64,000 nucleotides of DNA, from contig CM069436.1 in NCBI GenBank assembly GCA_035610365.1, forward strand, positions 2,904,937 through 2,968,936, given 5' to 3'. The notes below the pieces were generated by a model that was not told where the DNA came from, made no database searches, and worked only from the letters and a program-made list of their open reading frames with translations. How positions within the stretch are numbered: the first letter of the stretch is position 1; each line of letters begins with the position of its first letter. Made by a program: the position numbers and the translations under genes. The DNA is from Aquatica leii. Lineage: Eukaryota > Arthropoda > Insecta > Coleoptera > Lampyridae. Positions 1-9,470 of this stretch are shown here, in pieces.

Positions 1-1175
1 TTGTATTCCCTTTGTCGTCATGTTTTTTCCCCTTTCTTTCTTTAGGTACTTCCATATATCTTCCGTTTTTATTCCTTTGATTTGCTCCTTTTGTTTCTTT
101 TTGTTTTCTTCCTTCTTTCTCTCGCATGTTTTTTTGTATACTTTTACTGCTTCTTTGTATTCTTTTTTTCTTTCCTCCCCTTTTTGCACTGTCTTAATGT
201 TCTCTTTGCATGTTTCTTTGTTTCCTTGCATTCTCTATCCTACCATTTCTTCCATCCTGTTTTCTCGCCCTTCCACTTCCTAAATCTGACTCTGTCTGTT
301 TCTTTCTCTATCATCTCTCTCATTTCCTCTACACTCTTTTGTTATCCCTTCCCTACCCATACCGTTTTCCCAATTCTCTCTTTATATATTTTTATACCCT
401 CTTCTGTCCACCTGTTTTTCGTTATGTACTCCACCTCTTCTGCTCTCTCTTCTCATTCTCTTCCTTCCATTGTCAATTCCAATGGTTGGTGGTCTGACTC
501 TACCCTTTCTCTCACTTTAAATGGCTTCACCTTTTCTCCAGCCTCTTCATTTGTCATTACAAAATCTATTATTGATTCTCCTCTTCCTCCTATGTACGTA
601 TATTCCCCCATTCCTTTTTCTTCTCTGTTCCCATTTATTTCCTACCCTTTTTCGTTGCATATTTCCAGCAGTACTTCTCCCTCTTTATTTATCACTTTGT
701 CCTTTGTTTGTCTCTTTTCCGTTCCTTTTCTTTCTTGTATTCCCCCCCTCTTCCACTATTATTGCGATGAAGTCCCCTCCTACTATTATCAATCCCTCAT
801 CCCTCTCATCTATCATCTTTTCTATGTTTTTCTTGTCACTTTCATTCTACTGCTATAAACCGTCGCTACTTTTATTTTTGTTTTCCCCCACTGTAGCTTC
901 CTTTCTACAACTCCTCTTCTCTGTTGCACTTTCTCTTTCTTTTCCTGACTCAACCATTTTTTTCTTATTTCCGTTATTATACCCCCCTTTGCCGCCCTTT
1001 ATTCTTCTCTCTTTCTGCATGTTGCACCACCCACTCAACTCTTTTTCCCACCACTCCCATTCTTTTTCTGCCATCCATGTTTCCTGTAATCCCACAACAT
1101 CCTGTTCCTTAATGTTCTTCCAAAAATCCTGTTCCTTGTTTTTTTATTCTCGCTACGTTCCAAAACAATACTCTC
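1..1175 (-). pseudogene. APE-type endonuclease plus linker of the non-LTR element
   Basis: Motifs appear in family order but in different frames. LFWNVA, the EN start, lies near 1150. VGLQETWMAEKEW, with the catalytic-site Glu, lies near 1095-1055. A GGDF block, degenerate in the residues that normally follow, lies near 790-765. YIGGRGESIIDF is near 598-560 and SDHQPL, holding the catalytic Asp-His pair, near 501-484. The enzyme would nick target DNA to prime reverse transcription. Stops within the linker (for example near 370 and 250) and frame changes show it is dead. The His/Asp pair and the Glu are still present, so decay is moderate. Confidence 0.8.
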
Positions 1176-1382
1176 AGCTCACTCACCTCCCCCTGTACTT
1201 CTTCCTTACTTTTTTTTCCTCCTTTTTCTCTTCCTTTTCCATCACTCATTATTCCTTTTCTTTGCCATTTCGTCAACTTTCTTACCTTTATAGTATTTTC
1301 CCTTTGGTTACCAATTTCTTTTTCCCTTTCTCTGCTCAGAGCCTTATCCCTGTCGTTCCATATGTATCTGTCCCCGTCTATC

Positions 1383-1667
1383 CTATATTTTCCTATATCC
1401 TACCCATACTCTTTTTCTTATTTCTTTTCTCATTTCTTTGATTTCTTGCCTTATTCCTTGCATATTTTCTTCCATCTGTTTCATCATTTCCCTCACTAAT
1501 TCTTTTAACTCCTCCATTTCTTTCCTTCCTCCTTCTGTTCTTAAAGTTTTTCCTTCAATTTCCTCCGTTATCTTTTTAATGTCCGGTGATCTTATTGTTT
1601 TCTTTCCTCTTTCAAATATTTGTTGTCTTTTTTTTTCTCTTCCCCTCTCTCTCTCTCTTTTATTCAT
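1383..1667 (-). pseudogene. Coiled-coil ORF1-like protein of the non-LTR element
   Basis: A 94-residue open frame, extremely rich in Lys, Glu, Arg and Met. Residues about 45-85 form heptad-like repeats of the kind KEMEELKELVREMMKQMEEN, consistent with a long amphipathic coiled coil. First proteins of some non-LTR elements carry such a coiled coil for trimerisation and RNA binding; that role is inferred from position and composition. It lies directly upstream, in the minus direction, of the EN domain. No zinc knuckle or RRM is seen. The start is simply the first Met of the open frame, and the frame ends at a stop just before the EN region. Confidence 0.55.
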
Positions 1668-1740
1668 TCCTTTTCCCTTTTTACTTTTTATTTTTTTTAA
1701 TTCTTCCTCACCTTCTTTTCTTCCTTATTCGTGTTTTAAA

Positions 1741-2505
1741 ACGTCTTACTTGTAGTGATTTCGCTTTAATTTCGATTTAAATGCAATAATTTCTATTAAT
1801 GTAGGTTATCTTTTATCGCTGACCTTCTCGATTATACTGTTTATTCGCCTTAATCTTACTAGTCCTTCACAGTTTTATACTTTTCCACCACGGTTTCTAT
1901 TTTCTAGTTAATTTATTTATTCTTTTACACCCTTCCTCCGTTACCCACCCCTTTTTCTCTCTTTCTTCCCTCTTACTACCACTACTAACTCCAGTTCCTT
2001 CACTCACTATCTTCTCCAACTTCTACACTTGTATTTCACTTTTACGTTTCCTTAAATGTATATACGACCTTCTACATCGAAAGGTACCGCACGAATCTTC
2101 ACAATCATTATAGTAATATCCAAATTATTAATATATAAAAAGTTGGTAAGTTGATCATATTTTACCGTTACTAAGCCAGCGGTTAAGAAGTGACAGTTTT
2201 CACACCCACCCACGATCCGGAATTGATTTTACAGTTAATCTTTAGAAATGTCCAAATTAATAATTATGATAAAAAAATATAGACAAATATAAAAATAAAA
2301 AACACTATAAATAAATATAAAACAAAAAAGAAATTATCGTTTTGCGTCTCAGCAAGGTATGGTTGATCTCGGCAGTAATAAAAACGTTCCCACCTTGCTT
2401 GTAATACACTATTATTTATATTTCAACATGTCTACCCGTCAAAATTCAGACTAAAGCTGACAAAGTAAAACGTTTTTTTATTAGAATTGTTAAGATTAAA
2501 TTTTT
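1741..2505. other. AT-rich spacer, no gene seen
   Basis: No open frame, domain or long repeat is recognised. One small inverted repeat, AGCAAGGT at 2351 with ACCTTGCT at 2392, could form a hairpin with an arm of about 8 bp, but it matches no known element. Confidence 0.5.
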
Positions 2506-2567
2506 TACTAATTAATTTGGAATTCTTCGTTTAGGAGGGGCATGTAAAACCACTTTAATTCATTTTT

Positions 2568-2610
2568 GTGGCGACGTTTCGTGCTAAAAGCGAGTACTTC
2601 ATCAGGCCAA
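2568..2610 (-). ncRNA. Hammerhead-ribozyme-like motif, left arm
   Basis: Read on the minus strand: short stem I TTGGC/GCCAC, conserved CTGATGA, a stem II with GTACT facing AGCAC (one mismatch) around a 7-nt loop, conserved GAAAC, then GTC at the expected cleavage position before the stem I closing strand. Stem III is almost absent. Minimal type I hammerheads with tiny stem III are known from Penelope-like elements. Both invariant core boxes are intact here. Self-cleavage is inferred, not shown. Confidence 0.6.
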
Positions 2611-2724
2611 AGAATAAAATCAAATGGATCAATCCACCGACCAAGGACATAGGCAACTTTACGAGTTTGTGTTTACTATATAATAAAAAAAACATTAAAC
2701 TAAAATGGTCAATGGTTTTGTTCT

Positions 2725-2767
2725 TTGGCCTGATGAAGTGCTCGCTATTAGCACGAGACGTTGCCAC
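2725..2767 (+). ncRNA. Hammerhead-ribozyme-like motif, right arm (core mutated)
   Basis: The same architecture as the left-arm motif on the opposite strand: TTGGC, CTGATGA, stem II GTGCT/AGCAC with five perfect pairs, then GAGAC in place of GAAAC, then GTT and GCCAC. The stem II here is better than in the left arm, but the A-to-G change in the second core box probably abolishes catalysis. Confidence 0.5.
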
Positions 2768-2869
2768 AAAAATGAATTAATTTTACATGCCCCTCCTAAA
2801 CGAAGAATTCCAAATTAATTAGTACATATACAGAGGAGGAGAAAGAACCTTTACCAAATTAAATCTTTT

Positions 2870-3790
2870 ATTATCATTGCAAAACCAAAATGACGATAAG
2901 CTGTTTATATCTGGAGTTCTAAAATGCCGACAATTTCAAAGCATTTTTGATGTTTTAGTCGTGGGATTTAGCCAAAACATCCTCAACAGAAGCATATTCA
3001 ACCTTGAAATCTTTTTCGCTAATTAAGATCTATCCAATAAAATGTTGCCTCACATCAATCTATTCTGCTTTACTGTAGAATAACGCCTATTTTTCAGCTC
3101 CATGGTTATCACTGGCTAGATTCACTTGTCCCAATTCATAGAATTCGAGCTCAATCGAAAACCTCAAATTAATGGATTTTTTTGCTGTTTCAGTAAATGC
3201 TAAATGTTCAGCTTCCGTTGATGTGTGTCACCCTACGTTACGTCTTTCCTTGATTGAAAAAAGTAAACTACCTCCTAACAAAAACCATGTCGATGTTACC
3301 TTCTGACGTCGATTCAATTAACCCAGTCTGAACCAACGTAGTCAACCGATGCTTCTTGATTCCTTTACCTCTTTCTGTTCCTCTCAAGTACCTCAAACAA
3401 CTTAAGAGCATTAAAAATATATAATCTCACATTCGTAACCAGATACATTAATGCTTCTACCCGCGTAGTAGATTCCGCAATTTTTCCAATTGTTTCTGAT
3501 TTTTTTATTAAAGTTGTTACAAAATTTACTTCAGTCATGTTGAATCGTTGTAGTACATCCGATAGTTAATCCTTCTGACTGGTTATTCTTTCTGCATTCT
3601 CAGATAACTCTAATCTAGAACAGTGCAAAACGTTTCCAAAGTTCTTAGCCCCAAAGCTCTACTTCAGATGACTCTTGAAATGTTTTAACTCCTTAATGTC
3701 TTCGGAGATAGCCAGAACATCATCCACGTCAATCATCACCAGGAATAAACCTTCTTCTGTTCACAAATACATTGCACAGTCTAAAATGCC
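2870..3790 (-). pseudogene. Ty1/copia pol fragment (RT end and RNase H)
   Basis: On the minus strand an RT palm block reads VDDVLAISEDIKEL near 3735-3700, where DD is the catalytic pair. It is followed by the connection, with a residual Asp-rich ADW-like block and a GGS..FS block near 3280-3250. The RNase H signature STEAEHLAFTETA lies near 3225-3190, and a DNHGAEK block near 3105. The order is that of copia Pol C-termini. Stops and frame shifts are scattered throughout. No LTR is recognised beside it; the neighbouring repeat at 3853 begins just upstream of the fragment's 5' end. Residues before the YVDD-type motif (gag, protease, integrase) are missing. Confidence 0.75.
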
Positions 3791-3852
3791 GTTGTAGTTC
3801 AATTTTACTTTTTCCTAAGACAAAATATTTTTATTCTTAAATTCTTTAAAAA

Positions 3853-4813
3853 AAACTGGTGTGGTTACCACACGACTTTCCTATAAGGAATGATGAAGGA
3901 ATATTTACATATTTTTTTAAAGTTATGCTTTCATAAAACCATTTTGTAGTGATATTTAAACGTTTGTATTGATTTTCTAGCATATTTGTGCGCCTCGATA
4001 TTACTTACCCCTTTCGTAAATCAGTTAAAAAAAATCGTCGCAGGCAGGATTCGAAACTATATTATATTTGTGAATTCATTTTAAATTACAAACTAAATAT
4101 CTGATAAACTGTTAATGTTAGAATTTTTTTAGTTGAATAAATTGTTAGGAAGAATTATCTCTATAAGAAATTGTAAAAATAATTCGAATAATTTACATAC
4201 GTACAAAATTATGTATGAAGAACTGTTAAAAATAGCGGTTACATCCAATTCCGGTTTCTTTATCAAACACATCTTTTGATAGAGCCGAGAGAATATGAAA
4301 AGCCAGCTTCATACCAAACTTCAAGTAATAGGACTTTTGGTTCGAGAGTTATCGTGGCTACATCCAAAGATAATTTAAATAAGATGCAGCACTCCGTATA
4401 TAAAATCAAAAGAATTTAGAGAAAAATTGTTATTTTTTAACGTATCTTGCTTTTCTTTCAAGATATAAAATTTTTTCTTAAAAAAAATGTCGTAGGCTGG
4501 ATTCGAACCTAGGATCATACATCAAATTCAATATCAATTATAAATCAAATATCTAATAAAGTGCTTATGTTAGAAAAAAAGTTTTATTTGAATAAATTCT
4601 TAAAAAGAATTAACTCTATAAGAAACTGTAAAAATAATTCGAATAATTTACATTCGTACAAAATTATATAAGAAAAACTGTTCAAAATGGCAGATACGCC
4701 TACTTCCGGTTTCTTTATTAAACCCATCTTTTAATAGAACCGAGAAAATATGAAAAACCAGCTCCATACTAAGTTTCAAGTTACTAGGACTTATAGGAAA
4801 GTAAAAATCGGTT
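3853..4813. repeat. Dispersed repeat R, copy 1 (two tandem units)
   Basis: The element is shared with 29179-31950. It starts AAACTGGTGTGG and soon has the palindromic TTTCCTATAAGGAA; it ends CTTATAGGAAAGT...CGGTTT, an inverted version of the start. Inside are two units about 450 bp apart (CGCAGGCAGGATTCGAA near 4040 and CGTAGGCTGGATTCGAACC near 4491). Each unit continues with TTCCGGTTTCTTTATCAAAC and a block ending in ACTTTTGGTTCGAGAG. The second unit carries, on the minus strand, GGTTCGAATCC, an exact match to the RNA polymerase III B box. No A box or cloverleaf could be drawn, so a SINE-like origin is only a possibility. No protein is encoded. Confidence 0.75.
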
Positions 4814-5098
4814 TTATTATCAACTTCACCGTTTTCTTTAATAGCGTCGAACTAATCTTGATATTCTTCTTGTCGATCTTGATCATTTTTAATGTCCGTA
4901 CTACATCTTCATCAACATCAGATAACAATCATACACGTGTTTCTTTTAAATAACTCATTTTTGACAGTAACAATATTTTAAATTTATTTAAAATATAGAC
5001 AGTCGGTGTACTATTACTAATAACTTTTTCTGGGTTTCGCCGTGTGTGAAAACTTACTCTACGTTTCGGTGTCCATACTGCCAAATTTTTCAGGATAA
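4814..5098. other. Spacer, probably the 3' flank of the PLE
   Basis: No gene is seen. On the minus strand, 5048-5090 contains ACACCGAAACGTAGAG, resembling the second half of a PLE hammerhead; the CTGATGA half is degraded. This fits a 3' tail of the adjoining PLE fragment. Confidence 0.4.
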
Positions 5099-5740
5099 CT
5101 AAGCTGATTGTTTATCGATCGTTGTACTCCTTATATATGCCCCATGTGCATTCTCAGCAGTAAGCTCTTCCATGTGTTCCTGAAATGATACCCATTTTCT
5201 CTGTTGACGGTCTTGTTGTTTTCTATCTCTACGGCTTCCCTGATTAGTCTCTTTCTTAGTGGTAGTTATCACTTCTACGTTGTCAAATCCATTTGTGTAT
5301 TTTGTCACTGCCGATTGTCCAATTCTTTTGAATCTCATGTCTCTCTCATGTTGTTTAATTCGTTTCTTCACTGTTCTTCCTGTTTATCCGACATAGAACT
5401 GGCACCTTATTTTATAAATACCTACCGTTATTGTCCCTGCTAGCCTGTCCTTTGCTGTTCGTAGATACTGTTAGCTTAACATGGTGGTGCTAAAGCATAC
5501 TTGTATCTCCTGTTTCTTCAATTCTCTCAGTGACTCTTACTATGTACGGTAAACAATCTATCCCTTTCGTTGTTTTTGTTTTGGTTTGCTGCTTCGTCTG
5601 CTTTATCGTGGCTTTCTTTATGTAGAAGTCTGCGTCACCATTCTTCTTAAGTGCTTTGTTGAGGTGCAGCTTCTCGCCATCTGTTCTAATGCTCCGTGTT
5701 ATTTTTTCCTTGCTTAAATTCTATAATGATCTATTGCTTT
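5099..5740 (-). pseudogene. Penelope-like element fragment with GIY-YIG endonuclease
   Basis: The minus strand reads, in order, an RT-tail block LHLNKALKKNG near 5660, a LPYIVRVTERIEE block near 5550, then GIYKIRC..FYVG.TGRTVKKR near 5425-5355. That is the GIY-YIG nuclease signature: GIY, YVG in place of YIG, and the Arg-containing helix. HERDMRF and SAVTKYTN follow. One stop interrupts the nuclease just after YVG and at least one more lies upstream. PLEs use this GIY-YIG domain to cleave DNA during retrotransposition. The catalytic RT core is missing or unrecognisable, so this is a 5'-truncated dead copy. The last 90 residues are open from the Met at 5371. Confidence 0.8.
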
Positions 5741-6601
5741 CTGCTAACCAAAAATGTAATGTTCCAGCGTGTAATTCTTAAATTATTATTTCTCGTGGTC
5801 CTTTATAATATTAACATTTAAATAAGATGTCATATAGCAGACTCTACACCATATACAACGTTTTCTTTAGATTGTTTTAAAAGAACCAGTTGTAAAAAAA
5901 CTTTTTATTCCAAAATCCAACAATTAAGACCGGAATTTTAAATGATTCTCAATGCTTATGTTAATTGTTTATAAAAATAATGTGAGTTAAAATGCACAAA
6001 TTTAACAAGTTAAGCTTTAAAAAATATAAAGATTTGTTATGTTATCTTGTTTTTGACTTAGTACCATTAGAGTTTTTTTTTCTTCTGGTTCATTCACGCA
6101 TTCGATATTTTACACGCAGACTGCATAGCAAACGCATGTGACTTTAAAGGGTCGGTAAAGCTCGTTTTAGCAAAAATCAAATGTAAAATCATCAATCAAT
6201 GTTTGTAGGAAGAATCGCTGAAGTATGATGCACATTTACGTTTTGCAAATAGATTTAATTTTCATTCATCGTTTCTAGCGTTTATAAAGGTACATAATAA
6301 ATTACGTGTTCAATTTCATGTTTGCTGTTTAATTTTGGAATATCGTCGTCGCGAATATATTTCATAAATTAAAAAAAATCGTGTTGTGACCGTTAACGAC
6401 ACCCAATTTGTTAAGTTTATTATTATAATAAGAAAGATAATAAAACCATGCTTATAAAATTCTATCAATGCATTAAATTAAAAATCTAACTACAAAATTA
6501 AAAAATTTGAAGTCTTGCGCACGTAGTGTTTCAGAATTGATGCTAACCTAATTAGTCTGATTTGTGATACCACTGTGATATATCTGTGTATTTATTTTCA
6601 G
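5741..6601. other. AT-rich spacer
   Basis: No gene, repeat or RNA is recognised. The final 50 bases look like the end of an intron, a pyrimidine-rich tract ending TTTATTTTCAG, and lead into the candidate exon at 6602. Confidence 0.4.
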
Positions 6602-6650
6602 CTTTTAGGGATGGTTGCACCTTACTAGTATTAAAAAGAGATTATAAACC
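6602..6650 (+). CDS. Candidate internal host exon 1
   Basis: A 49-nt segment lies between a good acceptor (TTTATTTTCAG) and a near-consensus donor (CC then GTAAGTAAC). One frame is fully open and gives FRDGCTLLVLKRDYKP, with two bases carried in and two carried out. This frame joins to the candidate exon at 6900, which supplies exactly one base and stays open. I do not recognise the protein. It may belong to a host gene with other exons outside the window, or be a chance splice-like arrangement. Nothing else in the window continues it with confidence. Confidence 0.3.
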
Positions 6651-6899
6651 GTAAGTAACTGTAACGATTTAAATTTCATTTTGGTATATTTCAAGCTGAC
6701 GTGTAGGCAACCTTCCACTCGTAAACGTGTTAAGGATAAAATAAACTATCTAATAAACAGGTAATACGAACGTATTTGCACTTCATTTTCGTTGTATCAC
6801 TCTATCATTGTCTTTCTTTTTGTGTGTGTGCTACTAGTCAGAATAAATTGTAAGATTACTTTTGTCACAACATACTATTGTTTTCTTCTTTACACACAG

Positions 6900-7050
6900 T
6901 TGTGTTGCAAGTTTGGGAGTCTTTTCCCTTACCTCAAAAGTACTTTTCTACACGCAAACAAAGGTGGCGCAAGGCACCGGCTCACCACTGTACAATGGGT
7001 ACTACCATCTCAACCCACGACCATCTCCGATACTAAGTGAACCAACGCAG
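6900..7050 (+). CDS. Candidate internal host exon 2
   Basis: A 151-nt segment begins after TTTTCTTCTTTACACACAG and ends CAACGCAG before GTCAGTGG, a good donor. In the phase set by the exon at 6602 it has 50 open codons. It starts CVASLGVF and ends with a Pro/Ser/Tyr-rich stretch that includes SPLYNGYYHLNPRPSPIL. The two alternative acceptors I tested (after 6947 and near 6963) run into stops in this phase, so only this acceptor works. No domain is recognised. The intron between the two exons would be 249 nt. Chance agreement of phase is one in three, so the evidence is modest. Confidence 0.3.
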
Positions 7051-7690
7051 GTCAGTGGAAAATCTAAATCTTTTTTGTCTCAACGTTTGCAATTAGTGTG
7101 TTACATAACATTTTGCTTTTTATCACATTTAACAACACGCGCTTGAAGTCATTTTTACAACTACATGATGTAGATTTTATGCTAATCTTAGAAGTTCCGT
7201 TTACTGGGAGAAGTTTTTTAAAGATATCATAACTATCCCACTTATGCAACACTGTATCCAGAGAGAACTGGCTACGCTAGTACTGCTATTATTATAAGAA
7301 TCTCAATAAACACTGAAATTAGCAAATACAGTGCAGTGCAACTGCAAGTTACGTTAGTTGTAGTTGAAAACTAGGTTGAACCATTGTCCCTGTCAGCAGT
7401 TTACTGTCCACCACGCCATCCTATTAAACAATAACATTTTGAACACTATTTTAGAACATTTGGCAACTGTTTCATCGACGGCGTCGATTTTCAAAACATA
7501 CAAGTCGAGGTTCTAAAATTACAACCACTAAAGGTGAAGAACTGATGAAAACTTAAATTTTATATCTACCTGAAAGTAGACTTACCAACCATCCGATATC
7601 AAGAAATTGTTTAATTTTCTGGATCACTTCATTATCAAAAACATAAGTATAATTTTTTTATAGATTCCGACCATTCTCCAGTTCTACTGA
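7051..7690. other. Spacer
   Basis: No gene or repeat is recognised. If the candidate exons are real this would be intron. Confidence 0.3.
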
Positions 7691-7699
7691 ATCTTTTAG

Positions 7700-9470
7700 C
7701 TCTCAAGCTTTGCATACTGAAAAATCTTCGTACTTAAGCACTGACAGAACTAATTGCAACTTGCAACAAACGCAAGACGATCTACTAAATGCGGTAAAGC
7801 TCATTAACCAATTAGTACAAAAAGCGGCATGGGCTGCGACTCCAAGAGCGAACTCAGATACACGGTCTGACAAATGCCCAATTGCAGTCTAAAGACTAAT
7901 AGCAGAAAAAAGGAAACTTAAAAAGGCGTTGATAAAACATCAGATCTCCAATCGGCAGAACGAACTTCAAGCAAGTTACTACTAAACTTCTTAAACGTCT
8001 AAAAATCAAGCTGTACAGTTCTATTGGGAAACGTTACCTCTATTTGCAGCTTCTGACTATTCTCTATGAACAGCCACAAAAAAGTTAATACGACTGATAC
8101 AGCACATTCTTCTTCGCAAAAATCTTTAGCAAAAGCAACAGTATTTAGAGATGGTATTTAAGCCATATTTTAAAAAACAGAAAAATTTTGCATTATTTAT
8201 TTATTAATTGAAAACAGCAATTACATATGCTGTTTGACTGACTTAGAATATACTTAAAAATACTGAATTCATTAGTGTCCTGATGTGGTCTTCTCCACCG
8301 AACAGACCTCCACTACCTTACTTCAGGTCGATTGGCCATTATCGTTTCAACTTTCTGTTGTTCCGGTCTTGCAATAGATAAAAGCAAGGACAAAAGTCAA
8401 AGATGTGACAAAAAAAGCAACTCAACTAAAATGGCAATTTGCGAATCATAACGCTCGACGCAAAGATAAGCGATGGAATATACAAATTACGAATTGGCGC
8501 CCCTAGCTGGGAAAAAGAGAACGAAGACGCTCCCAGATGAGATGGGAAGACAACGTCAAAAAACATGATATAGAAAAGATAGAAGACAAGGAAAAATTTA
8601 CATCCAAAAATAGGTTGAATAAGGATTAAATAAGAGGAAAATTTAAGTCATACCTCACAGAGGCCACTCTAAAATAAGAAAACAAAGTTGAGCAATTTCT
8701 ACCATCACGACTTTAGATGCACCTTTCTATCAAACGACTTAGAACTAAAAAATTCAAATCTGTAATTTAAAGCTTAAAAAATAACAAATTGCCAGGCTAT
8801 GATCTAATCACCACTAAAGTTCTACAAGGACTACAAAAAAATGAATAAAAATTTCTAACAAACCACCTGAACAGATAGAATCTTACAGACTAATAAATCT
8901 GCTCTCACTTTTCTCGAAAGTGTGTGAAAAGTTAGTGTTAAGCAGAATAAATCTATTTCCAAAACATTTAATTTTTGTGTTCAGCACTCAACTATAGACC
9001 AAGTGCATAGACTATTACAGAAAATAATCAATTCTTTAAAAACAAAAACATATTGCTCAGCAGTATCTCTTGATGTGAGCCAGGCCTAACTAACAGACTT
9101 TTTAGTCAAAGTGCAAGACAAGCTTACCACTTTATACCGAATCAACTCCGGAGTCTCTCAGGGGAGTGTATTGGAACCGTTGCTGTACCTGCTGTATACT
9201 GCAGACTTATTTCCAACCACAAAAACAACAATCTAGACTAAACAAAAGCAATGACTTAAATATAGGAAAATGTGCTGGTTGCTAGGTCGAAACTCACAGT
9301 TATCAACGGCCTTCAAAATACTATTGTATAAAAGAATCTTTTGACCGATATGGTTCTACGGCTTGCAGTTATGGGCTGCAGCTTACTCCTCCATAAATAC
9401 AATCAGGCAATTTCAGTGTACAGTGCTACGTTGGTACGTTTCAATTGATGTCATAAGCGCCGATCTTAGA
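7700..9470 (+). mobile_element. Decayed jockey-like non-LTR retrotransposon
   Basis: Plus-strand pieces follow the order of the better jockey copy at 12546-16540. A region like LINQLVQKAAWAATP (7800-7850) matches the segment between EN and RT. LPGYDLITTKVLQGLQ (8790-8840) is the RT finger block. GVSQGSVLEPLLYLLYTADL (9145-9210) is the conserved PQG region. The thumb, with WLLGRN and a YGLQLWA block, lies at 9270-9390. The catalytic YADD and the palm A block are lost through deletion and frameshifts. An RTE-like tail is embedded around 8370-8610. It is dead by many stops. Confidence 0.7.
8370..8610 (+). pseudogene. RTE-like non-LTR C-terminal tail, nested
   Basis: One plus-strand frame reads VKDVTKKATQLKWQFANHNA followed by RRKDKRW, then NWRP, RRRSQMRWEDNVKK and a degenerate DRE..W block. 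This is the characteristic C-terminus of a large insect RTE-type endonuclease-reverse transcriptase family (KW.WAGH.AR, W.PR..KR..GRP..RW.DD). Only the last 70 residues or so are present. It lies between two parts of the jockey-like element, so it is best explained as a 5'-truncated insertion into it. Confidence 0.6.

Larger units (their letters stand above)
1..1740 (-). mobile_element. Decayed non-LTR retrotransposon, cut by the window edge
   Basis: The plus strand is almost pure pyrimidine here because the coding strand is the purine-rich minus strand. Reading leftwards there is a Lys/Glu-rich coiled-coil region, then an apurinic-endonuclease (EN) domain, then the EN-to-RT linker. The linker keeps the family pattern of Trp and Cys residues and basic runs and ends near base 1 with IWKYLKKERG. 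The reverse transcriptase would lie beyond the left edge. Several stops and frame changes make it a pseudo-element. The EN type shows an APE-class element of insect type; the exact clade cannot be assigned without the RT. No 3' end or target-site duplication can be seen. Confidence 0.8.
2506..2824. repeat. Foldback (palindromic) element with opposed ribozyme-like arms
   Basis: Two arms of about 110 bp are inverted copies of each other (about 2506-2618 and 2708-2824), separated by an unrelated spacer of about 90 bp. The outer ends read TACTAATTAATTTGGAATTC and its reverse complement. The arms are about 90% identical, including an outer GGAGGGGCATGTAAAA block. Each arm carries one hammerhead-like core facing the spacer from the opposite strand. 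The two 70-residue open frames that mirror each other across the element follow from the palindrome and are not genes. No clear target-site duplication is seen. Confidence 0.8.

Noticed and set aside
20..1780. Long Phe/Ser/Leu-rich plus-strand open frames that look like membrane proteins
   Set aside because: They are the antisense of the purine-rich minus-strand retroelement, whose endonuclease motifs are recognisable; composition alone produces the hydrophobic look.
2555..2780. Two mirror-image 70-residue open frames
   Set aside because: They are nearly identical because the DNA is a palindrome; no codon-level constraint or start context supports a gene.
4499..4509. Possible tRNA gene on the minus strand around the B-box match in repeat R
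   Set aside because: The B box is exact, but no acceptor stem, anticodon arm or A box at the required distance can be drawn.
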